Positions 26,237 to 34,836 of a stretch of DNA of 64,000 nucleotides are shown here, one piece after another (position 1 is the first letter of the stretch; every line of letters starts with the position of its first letter). The stretch spans positions 116,314 to 180,313 of the forward strand of contig CABUJR010000002.1 in the NCBI GenBank assembly GCA_902492015.1, written 5' to 3'. The position numbers were made by a program, and so were the translations under genes. The notes under the pieces are model-generated. The model was not told where the DNA came from. It made no database searches and was given only the letters and a program-made list of their open reading frames with translations. This stretch comes from an uncultured Eubacteriales bacterium (GTDB lineage: Bacteria; Bacillota; Clostridia; TANB77; CAG-508).

Positions 26237-28189
26237 ATGAGTATAGCAAGTAATCTAGAAAAAGTAAAATATTATATAAAACGATATGGCTTTTTTTCTA
26301 CTTTAAAAAAAGTTTTAAAAAGAATATTAAAAATAAAAGAAAACAGAAAGTCTAATCAGGAAGCTTATAAGATTTGGATGGAAAAAAATACTCCAAATGA
26401 AGATGATTTAAAAAAACAAAAAGCTACTAAATTTGATTACGAACCTAAAATTAGTATTGTGGTGCCACTTTATAATACAAAGGAAGTATTTTTTAAGGAA
26501 TTAGTTGATTCTTTAAATAATCAAACTTATTTAAATTGGGAACTCTGTTTAGCAGATGGTAGTCCACAAAAAAATGAAGTTTTAGAAAAATATTATAAAG
26601 AAAATAATAAAATAAAATATAAATTTTTAGGGAAAAATGAAGGAATTTCGGAAAATACAAATGAAGCAATAAATATGGCAACAGGAGATTATATTGGATT
26701 TATGGATCATGATGATATTTTAGCAAATGAAGCATTATTTCAAGTAGTCAAAGTAATTAATGAAGATCTAAAAACAGATTTTATTTATACTGATGAAGAC
26801 AAAATAGATGAAAATTATGAGAGATTTGAACCATATTTTAAACCAGATTATTCACCAGAAACTTTAGAGTGTAATAATTATATAACTCATTTTGTAGTTG
26901 TAAAAAAAGATATAATTGAAAAAGTTGGAAAACTAAACTCTAAATTTAATGGAGCACAAGATTTTGATTTTGTTTTAAGAGCAACAAAACAAGCGGAAAA
27001 AATTATACATATTTCTAAGATTTTATATCATTGGAGAGTACATAGAAATTCTACAGCATATATTGCAGATGCGAAGGAATATGCTTTTGAAGCTGGAAAA
27101 AAAGCTATAGAAGAAGATTTAAAAAAACAAGGAAAAACTGCAATAGTAGAAGCTGGACAAGAGGTTCCAGGAATTTATAAAATAAAATATGATGTGATTG
27201 GAAATCCAAAAGTTTCAATACTTATTCCAAATAAAGATAATATAAAATTACTAAAAAAGTGTATAACTTCAATATTAAAACTTACAACTTATGAAAATTA
27301 CGAAATTGATATAATAGAAAATAATAGTGAAAAAATTGAAACTTTTGAATATTACAAAGAAATTATTAAAAATTCCAAAATTAAAATTTTAAATTTTAAT
27401 AAAAATACAGTTTTAGATATAAATGGGGAAAAAAGTTTAGAAAACAAAATTTTAAATAAGGATTTAGCAGAAAATTTAGAAAGTAATGCAGAGAAAAATA
27501 TTGAACAAGTTATTGAAAATACAGAGAGTGAAGAAAAAAATTTGCAAAAAAATTCTGAATTTAACTATTCTGCACTAATAAATTTTGGAGTGCGAAATGT
27601 AGATGGAGAATTTGTACTTCAACTTAACAATGATACAAATTTACTTACGAAAGACTGGTTAGAACTTTTTATTGGATATGCACAAGATAGTCAAATCGGA
27701 GCTATTGGTGCAAGATTATATTATGAAGACAAAACAATACAACATGCAGGAATAATTGTTGGAGTTTCAGGAATAGCAGGAAATGCATTGGTTAACTTAC
27801 CTTATGGAAAACATGCATATTATGGAAGAGAAGCAGCAACTAGAAATGTTCTAGCTGTTACAGGAGCTTGTTTATTTGCAAGAAGAAGTCTTTATTTTGA
27901 AGTTGGATTAATGGATGAAGAAAATTTCAAGGTTGCATTTAATGATGTAGATTTTTGTTTAAAATTATATGAAAAAGGTTATAGAAATGTATATAATCCT
28001 TATGTGGAATTAATTCATTATGAATCAAAATCAAGAGGATATGAATTTTCAAAAGAAAAAGAAGATAGATTTGTAAAAGAATCTAATAATTTTAAACAAA
28101 AATGGAGTAAATATATTGAATATGATCCTTATTATAATAAAAATTTAAGTAGAAAAACAGTTAATTATGATATAGCTGAAGTAAATTAA
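26237..28189 (+). CDS. Tandem-domain GT2 glycosyltransferase, third paralogue
   Basis: This 650-residue protein is the third member of the family encoded from 19818. Domain 1 begins at about residue 70 (ISIVVPLYNTKEVFFKELVD) with FMDHDD near 154. Domain 2 begins at about 324 (VSILIPNKDNIKLLKKCITS) with LNNDTNLLTKDWLE near 461 and AVTGACLFARRSLYFEVGLM. An extra Glu/Asn-rich stretch at about residues 400-440 interrupts domain 2 and is longer than in the paralogues. Acidic motifs are intact in both domains. Three consecutive tandem GT2 proteins point to a heteropolymer backbone built by related enzymes. The ATG has GGAG 12 nt upstream, a rather long spacing. Confidence 0.85.
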   Translation: MSIASNLEKVKYYIKRYGFFSTLKKVLKRILKIKENRKSNQEAYKIWMEKNTPNEDDLKKQKATKFDYEPKISIVVPLYNTKEVFFKELVDSLNNQTYLNWELCLADGSPQKNEVLEKYYKENNKIKYKFLGKNEGISENTNEAINMATGDYIGFMDHDDILANEALFQVVKVINEDLKTDFIYTDEDKIDENYERFEPYFKPDYSPETLECNNYITHFVVVKKDIIEKVGKLNSKFNGAQDFDFVLRATKQAEKIIHISKILYHWRVHRNSTAYIADAKEYAFEAGKKAIEEDLKKQGKTAIVEAGQEVPGIYKIKYDVIGNPKVSILIPNKDNIKLLKKCITSILKLTTYENYEIDIIENNSEKIETFEYYKEIIKNSKIKILNFNKNTVLDINGEKSLENKILNKDLAENLESNAEKNIEQVIENTESEEKNLQKNSEFNYSALINFGVRNVDGEFVLQLNNDTNLLTKDWLELFIGYAQDSQIGAIGARLYYEDKTIQHAGIIVGVSGIAGNALVNLPYGKHAYYGREAATRNVLAVTGACLFARRSLYFEVGLMDEENFKVAFNDVDFCLKLYEKGYRNVYNPYVELIHYESKSRGYEFSKEKEDRFVKESNNFKQKWSKYIEYDPYYNKNLSRKTVNYDIAEVN

Positions 28190-28201
28190 AAGGGGAATAA
28201 T

Positions 28202-28747
28202 ATGAACTTAGATTACGAGGAAGATCCAATAAATGATCCAGAAGAAGAAAAAAAATATACAAAAAGATTATTTAAAAAGCTAATTATTAGATTTATAATT
28301 ACTATTTTAATAGTTGGAGTATTTTACTATTTAGAAGCTTGGATTAGAAATGATTTTAATAAACTACCAGAATATAGTACAGAATCATATATTCACTATG
28401 CTAATGGTGAAAAAATGCCAACTTTATATTCATGTACAAGATATAAATCTGTTATAGACAGTAAATATAGATTTGAAGATTCTAGATTTGGTGATAGAGT
28501 CACAACTATAGAAATAACTTATGAACCAATTCCAGAGGATATGATAGATAAATATGAAGCTTTTATAATAACACAAAATTATGAATATTTAGATTACTAT
28601 GGAGAGGAAACTGAACTTTTCGTAAAAAATGTAAAAAATGAAGATAATGAGAAGTACAAAGAATATGCAGCTTTTATAATAGTTAAGGGACATACTAAAA
28701 TAATATATGGTGTTTTAGAAGGAACTTATGATAGAATTTTTTATTAA
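28202..28747 (+). CDS. Membrane-anchored protein of unknown function
   Basis: This 181-residue protein has a strong RBS (AAGGGGA). An acidic cytoplasmic N-terminus (MNLDYEEDPINDPEEEKKY) is followed by one helix, IIRFIITILIVGVFYYLEAW, and about 125 residues predicted outside the cell. I recognise no family. The outer part has alternating hydrophobic strands (VTTIEITYEPIPEDMIDKYE, AAFIIVKGHTKIIYGVL), suggesting a small beta-rich fold. It sits 12 nt after the GT2 gene and 15 nt before the GtrA-like gene, so it is probably a polysaccharide-assembly accessory protein. Confidence 0.6.
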   Translation: MNLDYEEDPINDPEEEKKYTKRLFKKLIIRFIITILIVGVFYYLEAWIRNDFNKLPEYSTESYIHYANGEKMPTLYSCTRYKSVIDSKYRFEDSRFGDRVTTIEITYEPIPEDMIDKYEAFIITQNYEYLDYYGEETELFVKNVKNEDNEKYKEYAAFIIVKGHTKIIYGVLEGTYDRIFY

Positions 28748-28762
28748 TTGAAAGGTAGGAAA

Positions 28763-29323
28763 ATGAAAACAGAAAACAGTAGTGAAAATGAATTTAATAG
28801 AGGTATCACTTTAAAGATTTTTGAATTTTTTGAAAATATTGGAATATTGATTTTAGAAAAAATTCATCTAGGAAAACTTGCTAAGCTTTATAAAGAACAT
28901 ATAGAAGGAATGAGATATTTAATATGTGGTGGACTTTCTACATTAGTGAATATTTTATCATATATCGTTGCGAGCTATGTAATATTTTTTGGAATTCAAA
29001 ATGAACAATTAAAAGTAACAATTAGTGATAATTTTGCTTTTATAGTTGCACTAATTTTTGCTTATTGGGTAAATAAAGTTATAGTTTTTAAAAGTAGATG
29101 TGGTACTAAAAAAGAATTATTTAAAGAAATATTTTCATTTACATATTGCAGAGTATTTACACAATTAATCAGTCTAGGAATGATGAATTTAGCAGTTATT
29201 ATAAGTATGAATGATGTAGTAATGAAAGTAATTGCAAATATAGTAGTTATAATTTTGAATTTTATATTAAGTAAGTTAATAATATTTAAAAAATCTTCTA
29301 AAACTGAAGAAGATAGAAAATAA
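28763..29323 (+). CDS. GtrA-family membrane protein
   Basis: This 186-residue protein begins at the ATG 28763, preceded by AAAGGTAGGAAA. An in-frame TTG at 28748 lacks a ribosome site. Four helices are seen. EGMRYLICGGLSTLVNILSY is the conserved first segment of the GtrA/DPMS-flippase family, and FAFIVALIFAYWVNKVIVFK is the characteristic second motif. GtrA proteins are thought to flip undecaprenyl-phosphate-linked sugars to the outer membrane face. The GtrB-like enzyme encoded at 29641 would make that lipid-linked sugar. About 60 extra N-terminal residues precede the GtrA domain. Confidence 0.87.
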   Translation: MKTENSSENEFNRGITLKIFEFFENIGILILEKIHLGKLAKLYKEHIEGMRYLICGGLSTLVNILSYIVASYVIFFGIQNEQLKVTISDNFAFIVALIFAYWVNKVIVFKSRCGTKKELFKEIFSFTYCRVFTQLISLGMMNLAVIISMNDVVMKVIANIVVIILNFILSKLIIFKKSSKTEEDRK

Positions 29324-29343
29324 TTTTTAATTTTATAAGAATA

Positions 29344-29526
29344 TTAAGAATATATAATAAAAATTTATTTCAAAATGTTTGTTCAAAAAATCTTCACAGA
29401 ATTGCTAATAGCGTTTTGTGGAAAGAGTTCATCTATTGATGGAAGGGGACCACAAAATGGATAAACAATTCTAGTTTGATTTTTCAAGGATGCTTATTTT
29501 CAAAAATTTTTATTATATATTCTTAA
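29344..29526 (+). other. Structured intergenic element, family B
   Basis: Perfect 23-nt inverted arms (29344-29366 and 29504-29526) enclose a 137-nt core unlike family A. In the core, nested stems can be drawn: AAAAATC/GATTTTT, AGAATTG/CAATTCT and TTTTGTGG/CCACAAAA, with a small ATC-TATT-GAT hairpin at the tip and a purine-rich GGAAGGGGA strand beside it. The G/C-bearing core stands out from the AT-rich surroundings. This looks like a folded RNA in the leader of the GtrB-like gene, or a hairpin repeat. I do not recognise a known riboswitch. Confidence 0.65.
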
Positions 29527-29572
29527 ATAGCTTTTGTAGATATTAAGTTTTTATAAAACTTTATCAAAATAT

Positions 29573-29600
29573 TTGAAAATATGTAAATATATGTTATAAT
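29573..29600 (+). promoter_or_regulatory. Promoter for the GtrB-like gene
   Basis: TTGAAA (29573-29578), a 16-nt spacer and TATAAT (29595-29600) with extended -10 TG (TGTTATAAT) lie 40 nt before the ATG. This lies downstream of the family B element, so that element is not in this transcript's leader. Confidence 0.78.
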
Positions 29601-29640
29601 GTAAACGAAAAAAATCGAAAATTGAAAGGAAATAAGAATT

Positions 29641-30579
29641 ATGGATAAAGTAGCTGTTCTAATACCTTGTTATAATGAAGCAAAAACAGTAAAAAAAGTA
29701 GTAGAAGACTTTAAAAGAGAATTACCAGAAGCAGTAATTTATGTGTATGATAACAATTCAAAAGATGGAACAGATAAAATTGCGAAAGATGCAGGAGCAA
29801 TAGTTAGATATGAAACTAGACAAGGAAAAGGTAATGTTATAAGAACCATGTTTAGAGAAATAGACGCTGAATGTTATATTATGGTTGATGGTGATGATAC
29901 ATATCCTGCTGAAAGTGCAAAAGAAATGGTAAAAGCAGTTTTAGAAGAAAATGTTGATATGGTAGTAGGAGATAGATTATCTTCAACATATTTTAAAGAA
30001 AATAAAAGACCTTTTCATAATGTTGGAAATGTAACAGTAAGGGCTTTAATAAATAGAATATACAAAAGTGATATAAGAGATGTTATGACAGGATTAAGAG
30101 CTTTTAGTTATAGATTTGTAAAAACTTTTCCTGTAATGTCTAAGGGATTTGAGCTTGAAACAGAGATGACAATTCATTGTTTAGACAAAAATATGAAAAC
30201 TAAAAATATAATCATAGAGTATAGAGATAGACCAGCAGATAGTCCTTCAAAATTAAATACTATCCCAGATGGAATAAAAGTTTTAAAAACAATATTAGGT
30301 TTTTATAAAAATTACAAACCTTTAAACTTCTTCTCTATAATTTCTTTTGTAATTGCTGTTTTAGGACTTATATTCTTTATTCCAGCAGTAGTTGTAATGT
30401 TTAAAACAGGAGAAATAAAAGTACCATCAATTATATTAAGTATGTTACTTTTTGTATGTACTTTACAATCAATATTTACAGGTTTGACACTTGATAATAT
30501 AATAAAAAATTCAAAACAAAGTTTTGAAATGAGATTAATAGATTGTGAAAGAGAACTAAAAGATAGAAAGGAAAAATAA
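29641..30579 (+). CDS. GT2 polyprenyl-phosphate glycosyltransferase (GtrB/DPM1-like)
   Basis: This 312-residue protein has an N-terminal GT-A domain and two C-terminal helices (residues about 225-280). VAVLIPCYNEAKTVKKVVED, IYVYDNNSKDGT, ARQGKGN-like RQGKGNVIRTMF and MVDGDDTYPAE (metal-binding acidic triad) match dolichol- or undecaprenyl-phosphate mannosyl/glucosyltransferases. DVMTGLRAFSYRFVKTFP is also typical. It should make an undecaprenyl-phosphate-sugar that the GtrA-like protein flips and that an outer-face GT-C enzyme uses. Its own promoter at 29573 separates it from the upstream genes. Confidence 0.9.
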   Translation: MDKVAVLIPCYNEAKTVKKVVEDFKRELPEAVIYVYDNNSKDGTDKIAKDAGAIVRYETRQGKGNVIRTMFREIDAECYIMVDGDDTYPAESAKEMVKAVLEENVDMVVGDRLSSTYFKENKRPFHNVGNVTVRALINRIYKSDIRDVMTGLRAFSYRFVKTFPVMSKGFELETEMTIHCLDKNMKTKNIIIEYRDRPADSPSKLNTIPDGIKVLKTILGFYKNYKPLNFFSIISFVIAVLGLIFFIPAVVVMFKTGEIKVPSIILSMLLFVCTLQSIFTGLTLDNIIKNSKQSFEMRLIDCERELKDRKEK

Positions 30580-30581
30580 AA

Positions 30582-31625
30582 ATGAGTTCAGACGTGAAAG
30601 TATCAATAGTAGTACCTATATATAATCTTGAAAAATATGTTCCAAGATGTTTAGATGCACTAGTAAATCAAACTTTAGAAGATATAGAAATACTTTGTGT
30701 AGATGATGGTTCAAAAGATTCTGCACCACAAATCATTGAGGACTATAAAAAAAGATATCCAAATAAAGTAAAAACTTTTCATAAGGAAAATGGTGGTGAA
30801 TGGTCTGCAAGAACTTATGGTTTAAAACATGCTATAGGAGAATATGTTGGATTTATAGATAGTGATGATGTTCCTGAACTTACTTGGGCAGAAAAATTAT
30901 ATAATGCAGCTAAGAAAAATGATGCTGATATTGCGTTTTCAGGATATGATAGAGTAGATTTAGATACAGGAAAAACAGTTTCTACTGAAATGACTCAATA
31001 TGGAACTATGAATAAAGATGTGGATTGGCAAGATGATTTCATTGTTTATGCAAACCCATCTTTATGGAATAAATTGTATAGAAGAGAGCTTGTAAAAGAT
31101 TTAGAATTTTTACCTTTTAGAGGTTGTAATGATACATTATTTTTAATACATGCATATATGTATGGAGCTAAGAAATTAACATTTATACCAGATGTTTTAT
31201 ATCATTATTATTTAAGATCAAGTTCACAAATACATAATATGAACGAAAAAGATATAGAAAATTTAAAGAAGTATTTATTAGTTACAAAAGAAAATGCAAA
31301 AAAAATAGGAAAATATGAAGAATATAAAGAAACTTTAGCAACTATGGCATTCTTACATTTAGGAATATCTTGGGCTTTTATGCTTTCTTATGATAAATCT
31401 GTAAAAATGACTAAAGCTTTAAAAGAAATAACAAATTATTTAAATGAAAATTTTCCTGAATGGAGAAATAGTAAACATTTTAATATGATACATTGTTTTA
31501 AAAAAGGATTTAAATCTATATGTATTTGGGGTGTTCATCTATTTTATAAATTACATTTACCAATAGTATATATTTGGGTAAATAGATTTTTATTAGATGT
31601 AGTTAAATTAGAAGTTAAATGGTAA
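30582..31625 (+). CDS. Glycosyltransferase family 2
   Basis: This 347-residue GT-A enzyme is encoded 2 nt after the preceding stop (RBS AAAGGA inside that gene). VSIVVPIYNLEKYVPRCLDA, ILCVDDGSKDSAP, GFIDSDDVPELTW (metal-binding DSDD) and NKLYRRELVKDLEF place it in the EpsH/CpsI-like GT2 group common in exopolysaccharide loci. YHYYLRSSSQIHNM is the usual segment after the catalytic base. The last 60 residues are hydrophobic and basic and may contact the membrane. It probably adds one sugar to the lipid-linked intermediate. Donor and linkage are not identified. Confidence 0.86.
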   Translation: MSSDVKVSIVVPIYNLEKYVPRCLDALVNQTLEDIEILCVDDGSKDSAPQIIEDYKKRYPNKVKTFHKENGGEWSARTYGLKHAIGEYVGFIDSDDVPELTWAEKLYNAAKKNDADIAFSGYDRVDLDTGKTVSTEMTQYGTMNKDVDWQDDFIVYANPSLWNKLYRRELVKDLEFLPFRGCNDTLFLIHAYMYGAKKLTFIPDVLYHYYLRSSSQIHNMNEKDIENLKKYLLVTKENAKKIGKYEEYKETLATMAFLHLGISWAFMLSYDKSVKMTKALKEITNYLNENFPEWRNSKHFNMIHCFKKGFKSICIWGVHLFYKLHLPIVYIWVNRFLLDVVKLEVKW

Positions 31626-31717
31626 TTAAAAAAGTAAAGATAGAAATATTATTATTTAAAGTTACTTAAAGTTTGAGATGCAAGTTTTTAATATAATAAA
31701 TTTATAAGGAAATTAAG

Positions 31718-33913
31718 ATGAAAAAAACAGAAAAATTAAATAAATTATATGAAAATATTTTAGAAAAAATTAAGTTTTTTATAAATAAAGATAATTTTAC
31801 AAAAACAAAATTAATCTTAGTAGCTATTATGTCTGTCTTAATAGCTACTTTATGTGAATATACGATTTTTAGAATTTCACATCCAGAATTTATTTCTAAA
31901 AATAGAATAATGCTTGTTTCAATAATATTTATGTTTATTGGAATTCATTTTGTGTTTAAACTTTCAAAAATGTATGAATTTATACATAACCATAGGTACA
32001 AAATAGCTTGTGCCTTTTTGCTATTTGTAATGATATTTAAATATTCAGGTTCATCAATAGTTAATTTTCAAGAGTTTCAAGGTAGGGGATTAATTCAACC
32101 TAATCATGATAATACAAGATATCATACCTTACTTGGAAAAGCCAGAGAAATTAGAACAGATGAATGGGCTACTTCAACAACATATATTTTATCTCAAAGT
32201 AAGACAGAGAGTCCATTTCAATATTTTTCTAGTGTATTAAGAGCAACACCAACAGATATGTTTACAGTTGCAAATTCACCTGTTTTAGATATATTAATGA
32301 TTGGAAGACCATTCCAATTAGGATTTATGCTGTTTGGAACTGATGCAGGTTTGAGTTTTTATTGGTATGCAAGACTTGTTGCAATGTTGCTTGGTTCTTA
32401 TGAATTATGTTTAATACTTACAAAAAGAAATAAAAAAGTTTCTTTATGTGGAATGATAGTAATAACATTTTCAGCAGCAGTACAATGGTGGTATTGTATG
32501 CAAGTCCTTATATGGGGTCAAATAGTTGTTGTTCTAGTAGATAAATTTATGACTACAAGCAAAAAAAGAAATAAATATTTATGTGCACTAGGAATACTAG
32601 TTTCAGGACTATCCTATATATTTGAATTTTACCCAGCATGGCAAATATCTTTTGGATATGTGTTTTTAGCTCTTATAATTTGGATATTAATTAAAAATAT
32701 AAAATATGAAAACTATAGATTTACTAAACATGATATAGCAGTTATTGTTATAACTTTACTATGTATAGCATTACTTTTAGGAAGATGGTATATGCTATCA
32801 AAAGATACTTTAGCAGCAGAAATGAATACAGACTATCCAGGTGAAAGAAATGAAGTTGGTGGAGGAGCAATAAATTTATATTCATATTTTTATAATATAT
32901 TTTTTGCAACAGAAGATTTTCCAAATCCATGTGAATATTCAAGCATGCTTTCATTATTCCCAATACCATTAATTTTAGGATTAATATATGTTATAAGAAA
33001 TAAAAAAGACTTACACTTCTGGATTCCAATGCTTATTGTAGGGGGATTTTTAAGTATTTGGTGCATATATGGATTCCCTGAATTTTTGGCAGTACTTACA
33101 AAAATGTCAATGTCAACAGCCGGAAGAGCATCAATACCTCTTGGAACAGTTTGCATTTATATGTTAATTTATTTAATTGGAAATTTTGAAAAAGGTGATA
33201 AATTAATAAATAAAAAACTAACTTATGTCTTAGCAGGTGTATCTACTTTATTTATAATTTATAAAGCAAAAGAAACAATCGGAGTACCATATTTAGATAA
33301 GTTTAAATTATTATTAGCAGGAGAAATTTTTCTTGCATTAATATTTGGAGTATTAAATATCAATAATGAAAAAATTAAAACTTATACAATTTATGGATTA
33401 ATTATTGTTGCATTAATTACAGGCTTAAGAGTAAATCCAGTGATAAGAACAACTGATGTACTTTATAAAAAACCTGTTGCAATAAAAATGCAAGAAATAA
33501 AAAAAGAAAATCCAGATGCAATTTGGGCTGTAAGTGATGGAGGATGGTATATAAATGATTATGCAGTTGCAAATGGAATTCGCACAATAAATTCAACAGC
33601 TGTATATCCTAATTTTGAATTATTTGAAACACTTCTAGGCGAAAAAGCAAAAGAAGAAGAAACAAGAAAAATTTATAATAGATATGCACATGTAAATTTT
33701 GAAATTACAGATGAGGAAAGTAGTGTAGAGCTTTTATTTGCTGATAATATAGCAATAAAAGTAAATTATGACGATTTACAAAAATTAAACGTAGAATATG
33801 TTTTATCAACTGTAGATATAAAAGAAAACTTTAAAAATAATGAAGAAGCAAAAAATACTTTTGAAGAAATATATAATGAAGATGGAATGTATATTTATAA
33901 AGTAGCTAAATAA
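31718..33913 (+). CDS. Large polytopic membrane protein, GT-C-like
   Basis: This 731-residue protein has about 14 helices and an RBS AAGGAA. After two N-terminal helices an outer loop contains NHDNTRYHTLLGKAREIRTD and EWATSTTYILSQSK. The R-x-D-E-W block is a signature I associate with a family of uncharacterised Gram-positive multi-helix proteins (DUF7657-like), placed where GT-C enzymes carry their catalytic acid. The C-terminal 150 residues form a soluble outer domain (IWAVSDGGWYINDYAVANGI). Encoded just after the GtrA/GtrB pair, it is a good candidate for the GtrC-type transferase that uses the flipped undecaprenyl-phosphate-sugar. That role is inferred from context and topology. Confidence 0.68.
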   Translation: MKKTEKLNKLYENILEKIKFFINKDNFTKTKLILVAIMSVLIATLCEYTIFRISHPEFISKNRIMLVSIIFMFIGIHFVFKLSKMYEFIHNHRYKIACAFLLFVMIFKYSGSSIVNFQEFQGRGLIQPNHDNTRYHTLLGKAREIRTDEWATSTTYILSQSKTESPFQYFSSVLRATPTDMFTVANSPVLDILMIGRPFQLGFMLFGTDAGLSFYWYARLVAMLLGSYELCLILTKRNKKVSLCGMIVITFSAAVQWWYCMQVLIWGQIVVVLVDKFMTTSKKRNKYLCALGILVSGLSYIFEFYPAWQISFGYVFLALIIWILIKNIKYENYRFTKHDIAVIVITLLCIALLLGRWYMLSKDTLAAEMNTDYPGERNEVGGGAINLYSYFYNIFFATEDFPNPCEYSSMLSLFPIPLILGLIYVIRNKKDLHFWIPMLIVGGFLSIWCIYGFPEFLAVLTKMSMSTAGRASIPLGTVCIYMLIYLIGNFEKGDKLINKKLTYVLAGVSTLFIIYKAKETIGVPYLDKFKLLLAGEIFLALIFGVLNINNEKIKTYTIYGLIIVALITGLRVNPVIRTTDVLYKKPVAIKMQEIKKENPDAIWAVSDGGWYINDYAVANGIRTINSTAVYPNFELFETLLGEKAKEEETRKIYNRYAHVNFEITDEESSVELLFADNIAIKVNYDDLQKLNVEYVLSTVDIKENFKNNEEAKNTFEEIYNEDGMYIYKVAK

Positions 33914-33927
33914 TGGAGAGGTAAAAA

Positions 33928-34836
33928 ATGGCAGATAAAAAAGTAGCTGTAATAATGTCAACATATAATGGAGAATCTTTTATAAGAGAGCAACTAGAAT
34001 CAATATTAGAACAAACTTACAGAAATGTAGAAATTATTGTTAGAGATGATGGTTCAAAAGATGATACTGTTGCTATTGTAAAAGAATATCAAAAAAAACA
34101 CAAGAACATTAAACTTTTTGAAGGAGAAAATTTGGGATTTGTTAAAAGTTTTTTCGAACTTTTAAAACTAGCAGACGCAGATTATTATTCTTATGCAGAT
34201 CAAGATGATATTTGGATAGAAAATAAAATTGAACTTGCTGTAAATTCATTAAATAAATTAGATGAGACTAAGCCTAATATGGTATTTGGAAATTCTGACT
34301 ACTATGATGAAAATATGAGCTTTATAGGCATAGGAGAAAAAAATAAAGAATATTCTTTTCTGCAAGCTTTATTTGCATGTATTGGTCAAGGTATGACAAT
34401 GACAGTAAATAAAAAAACAAGAGATATGATTATAGAAAATATGCCTAAATCATGTTTTTTCCATGATTGGTGGACATACCTATTATGTATTGGAATGGGA
34501 AATGTAGCTTATAATAATGTAACTACTGTAAAATATAGAAGAAGAAAGCAAAATGCCACATCAGAAGGGCAAGGATATCTTCGCCTTCTGATATGGAGAG
34601 TTAAAAACTTATTATTTAAAAATGGGATGAAAGATATTAAGCAACAGATGTTAAATTTTAAGGAAATTTATTATGATGAACTATCTGATGAAAATAAAGA
34701 AATATTAGATTTGTTTTCTAATGAAAAATATAGCTTTCCTATTGCGTTAAAAAAAGCTTTTTATCCAAAAAGAATTAGAAGAAGTTTAATTGATGATTTA
34801 ATGTTAAGAGCAATATTTTTAATAGGAGTTTTATAA
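33928..34836 (+). CDS. Glycosyltransferase family 2 (rhamnosyltransferase-like)
   Basis: This 302-residue GT-A enzyme has an RBS GGAGAGG. VAVIMSTYNGESFIREQLES, IIVRDDGSKDDTVAIV and YSYADQDDIWIENKI (metal-binding DQDDIW) make it a paralogue of the 17198 product and of RfbF/RgpB-like enzymes. CIGQGMTMTVNKKTRDM and FFHDWWTYLLCIGMG form the acceptor region. The stop codon shares its last A with the ATG of the following flippase, so the two are translationally coupled. It probably supplies a sugar to the repeat unit that the flippase exports. A 9-bp inverted repeat lies inside the gene (34560-34592). Confidence 0.84.
   Translation: MADKKVAVIMSTYNGESFIREQLESILEQTYRNVEIIVRDDGSKDDTVAIVKEYQKKHKNIKLFEGENLGFVKSFFELLKLADADYYSYADQDDIWIENKIELAVNSLNKLDETKPNMVFGNSDYYDENMSFIGIGEKNKEYSFLQALFACIGQGMTMTVNKKTRDMIIENMPKSCFFHDWWTYLLCIGMGNVAYNNVTTVKYRRRKQNATSEGQGYLRLLIWRVKNLLFKNGMKDIKQQMLNFKEIYYDELSDENKEILDLFSNEKYSFPIALKKAFYPKRIRRSLIDDLMLRAIFLIGVL

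Larger units (their letters stand above)
29324..29640 (+). other. 317-nt intergenic region with structured element and promoter
   Basis: This gap between the GtrA-like and GtrB-like genes contains the family B element (29344-29526) and a promoter (29573-29600). No credible reading frame is seen in it. Confidence 0.7.

Noticed and set aside
34560..34592. 9-bp inverted repeat ATCAGAAGG/CCTTCTGAT inside a GT2 gene
   Set aside because: It lies within a well-conserved coding sequence, has no T run and has a 15-nt loop. It is more likely a coincidence of codons than a terminator.
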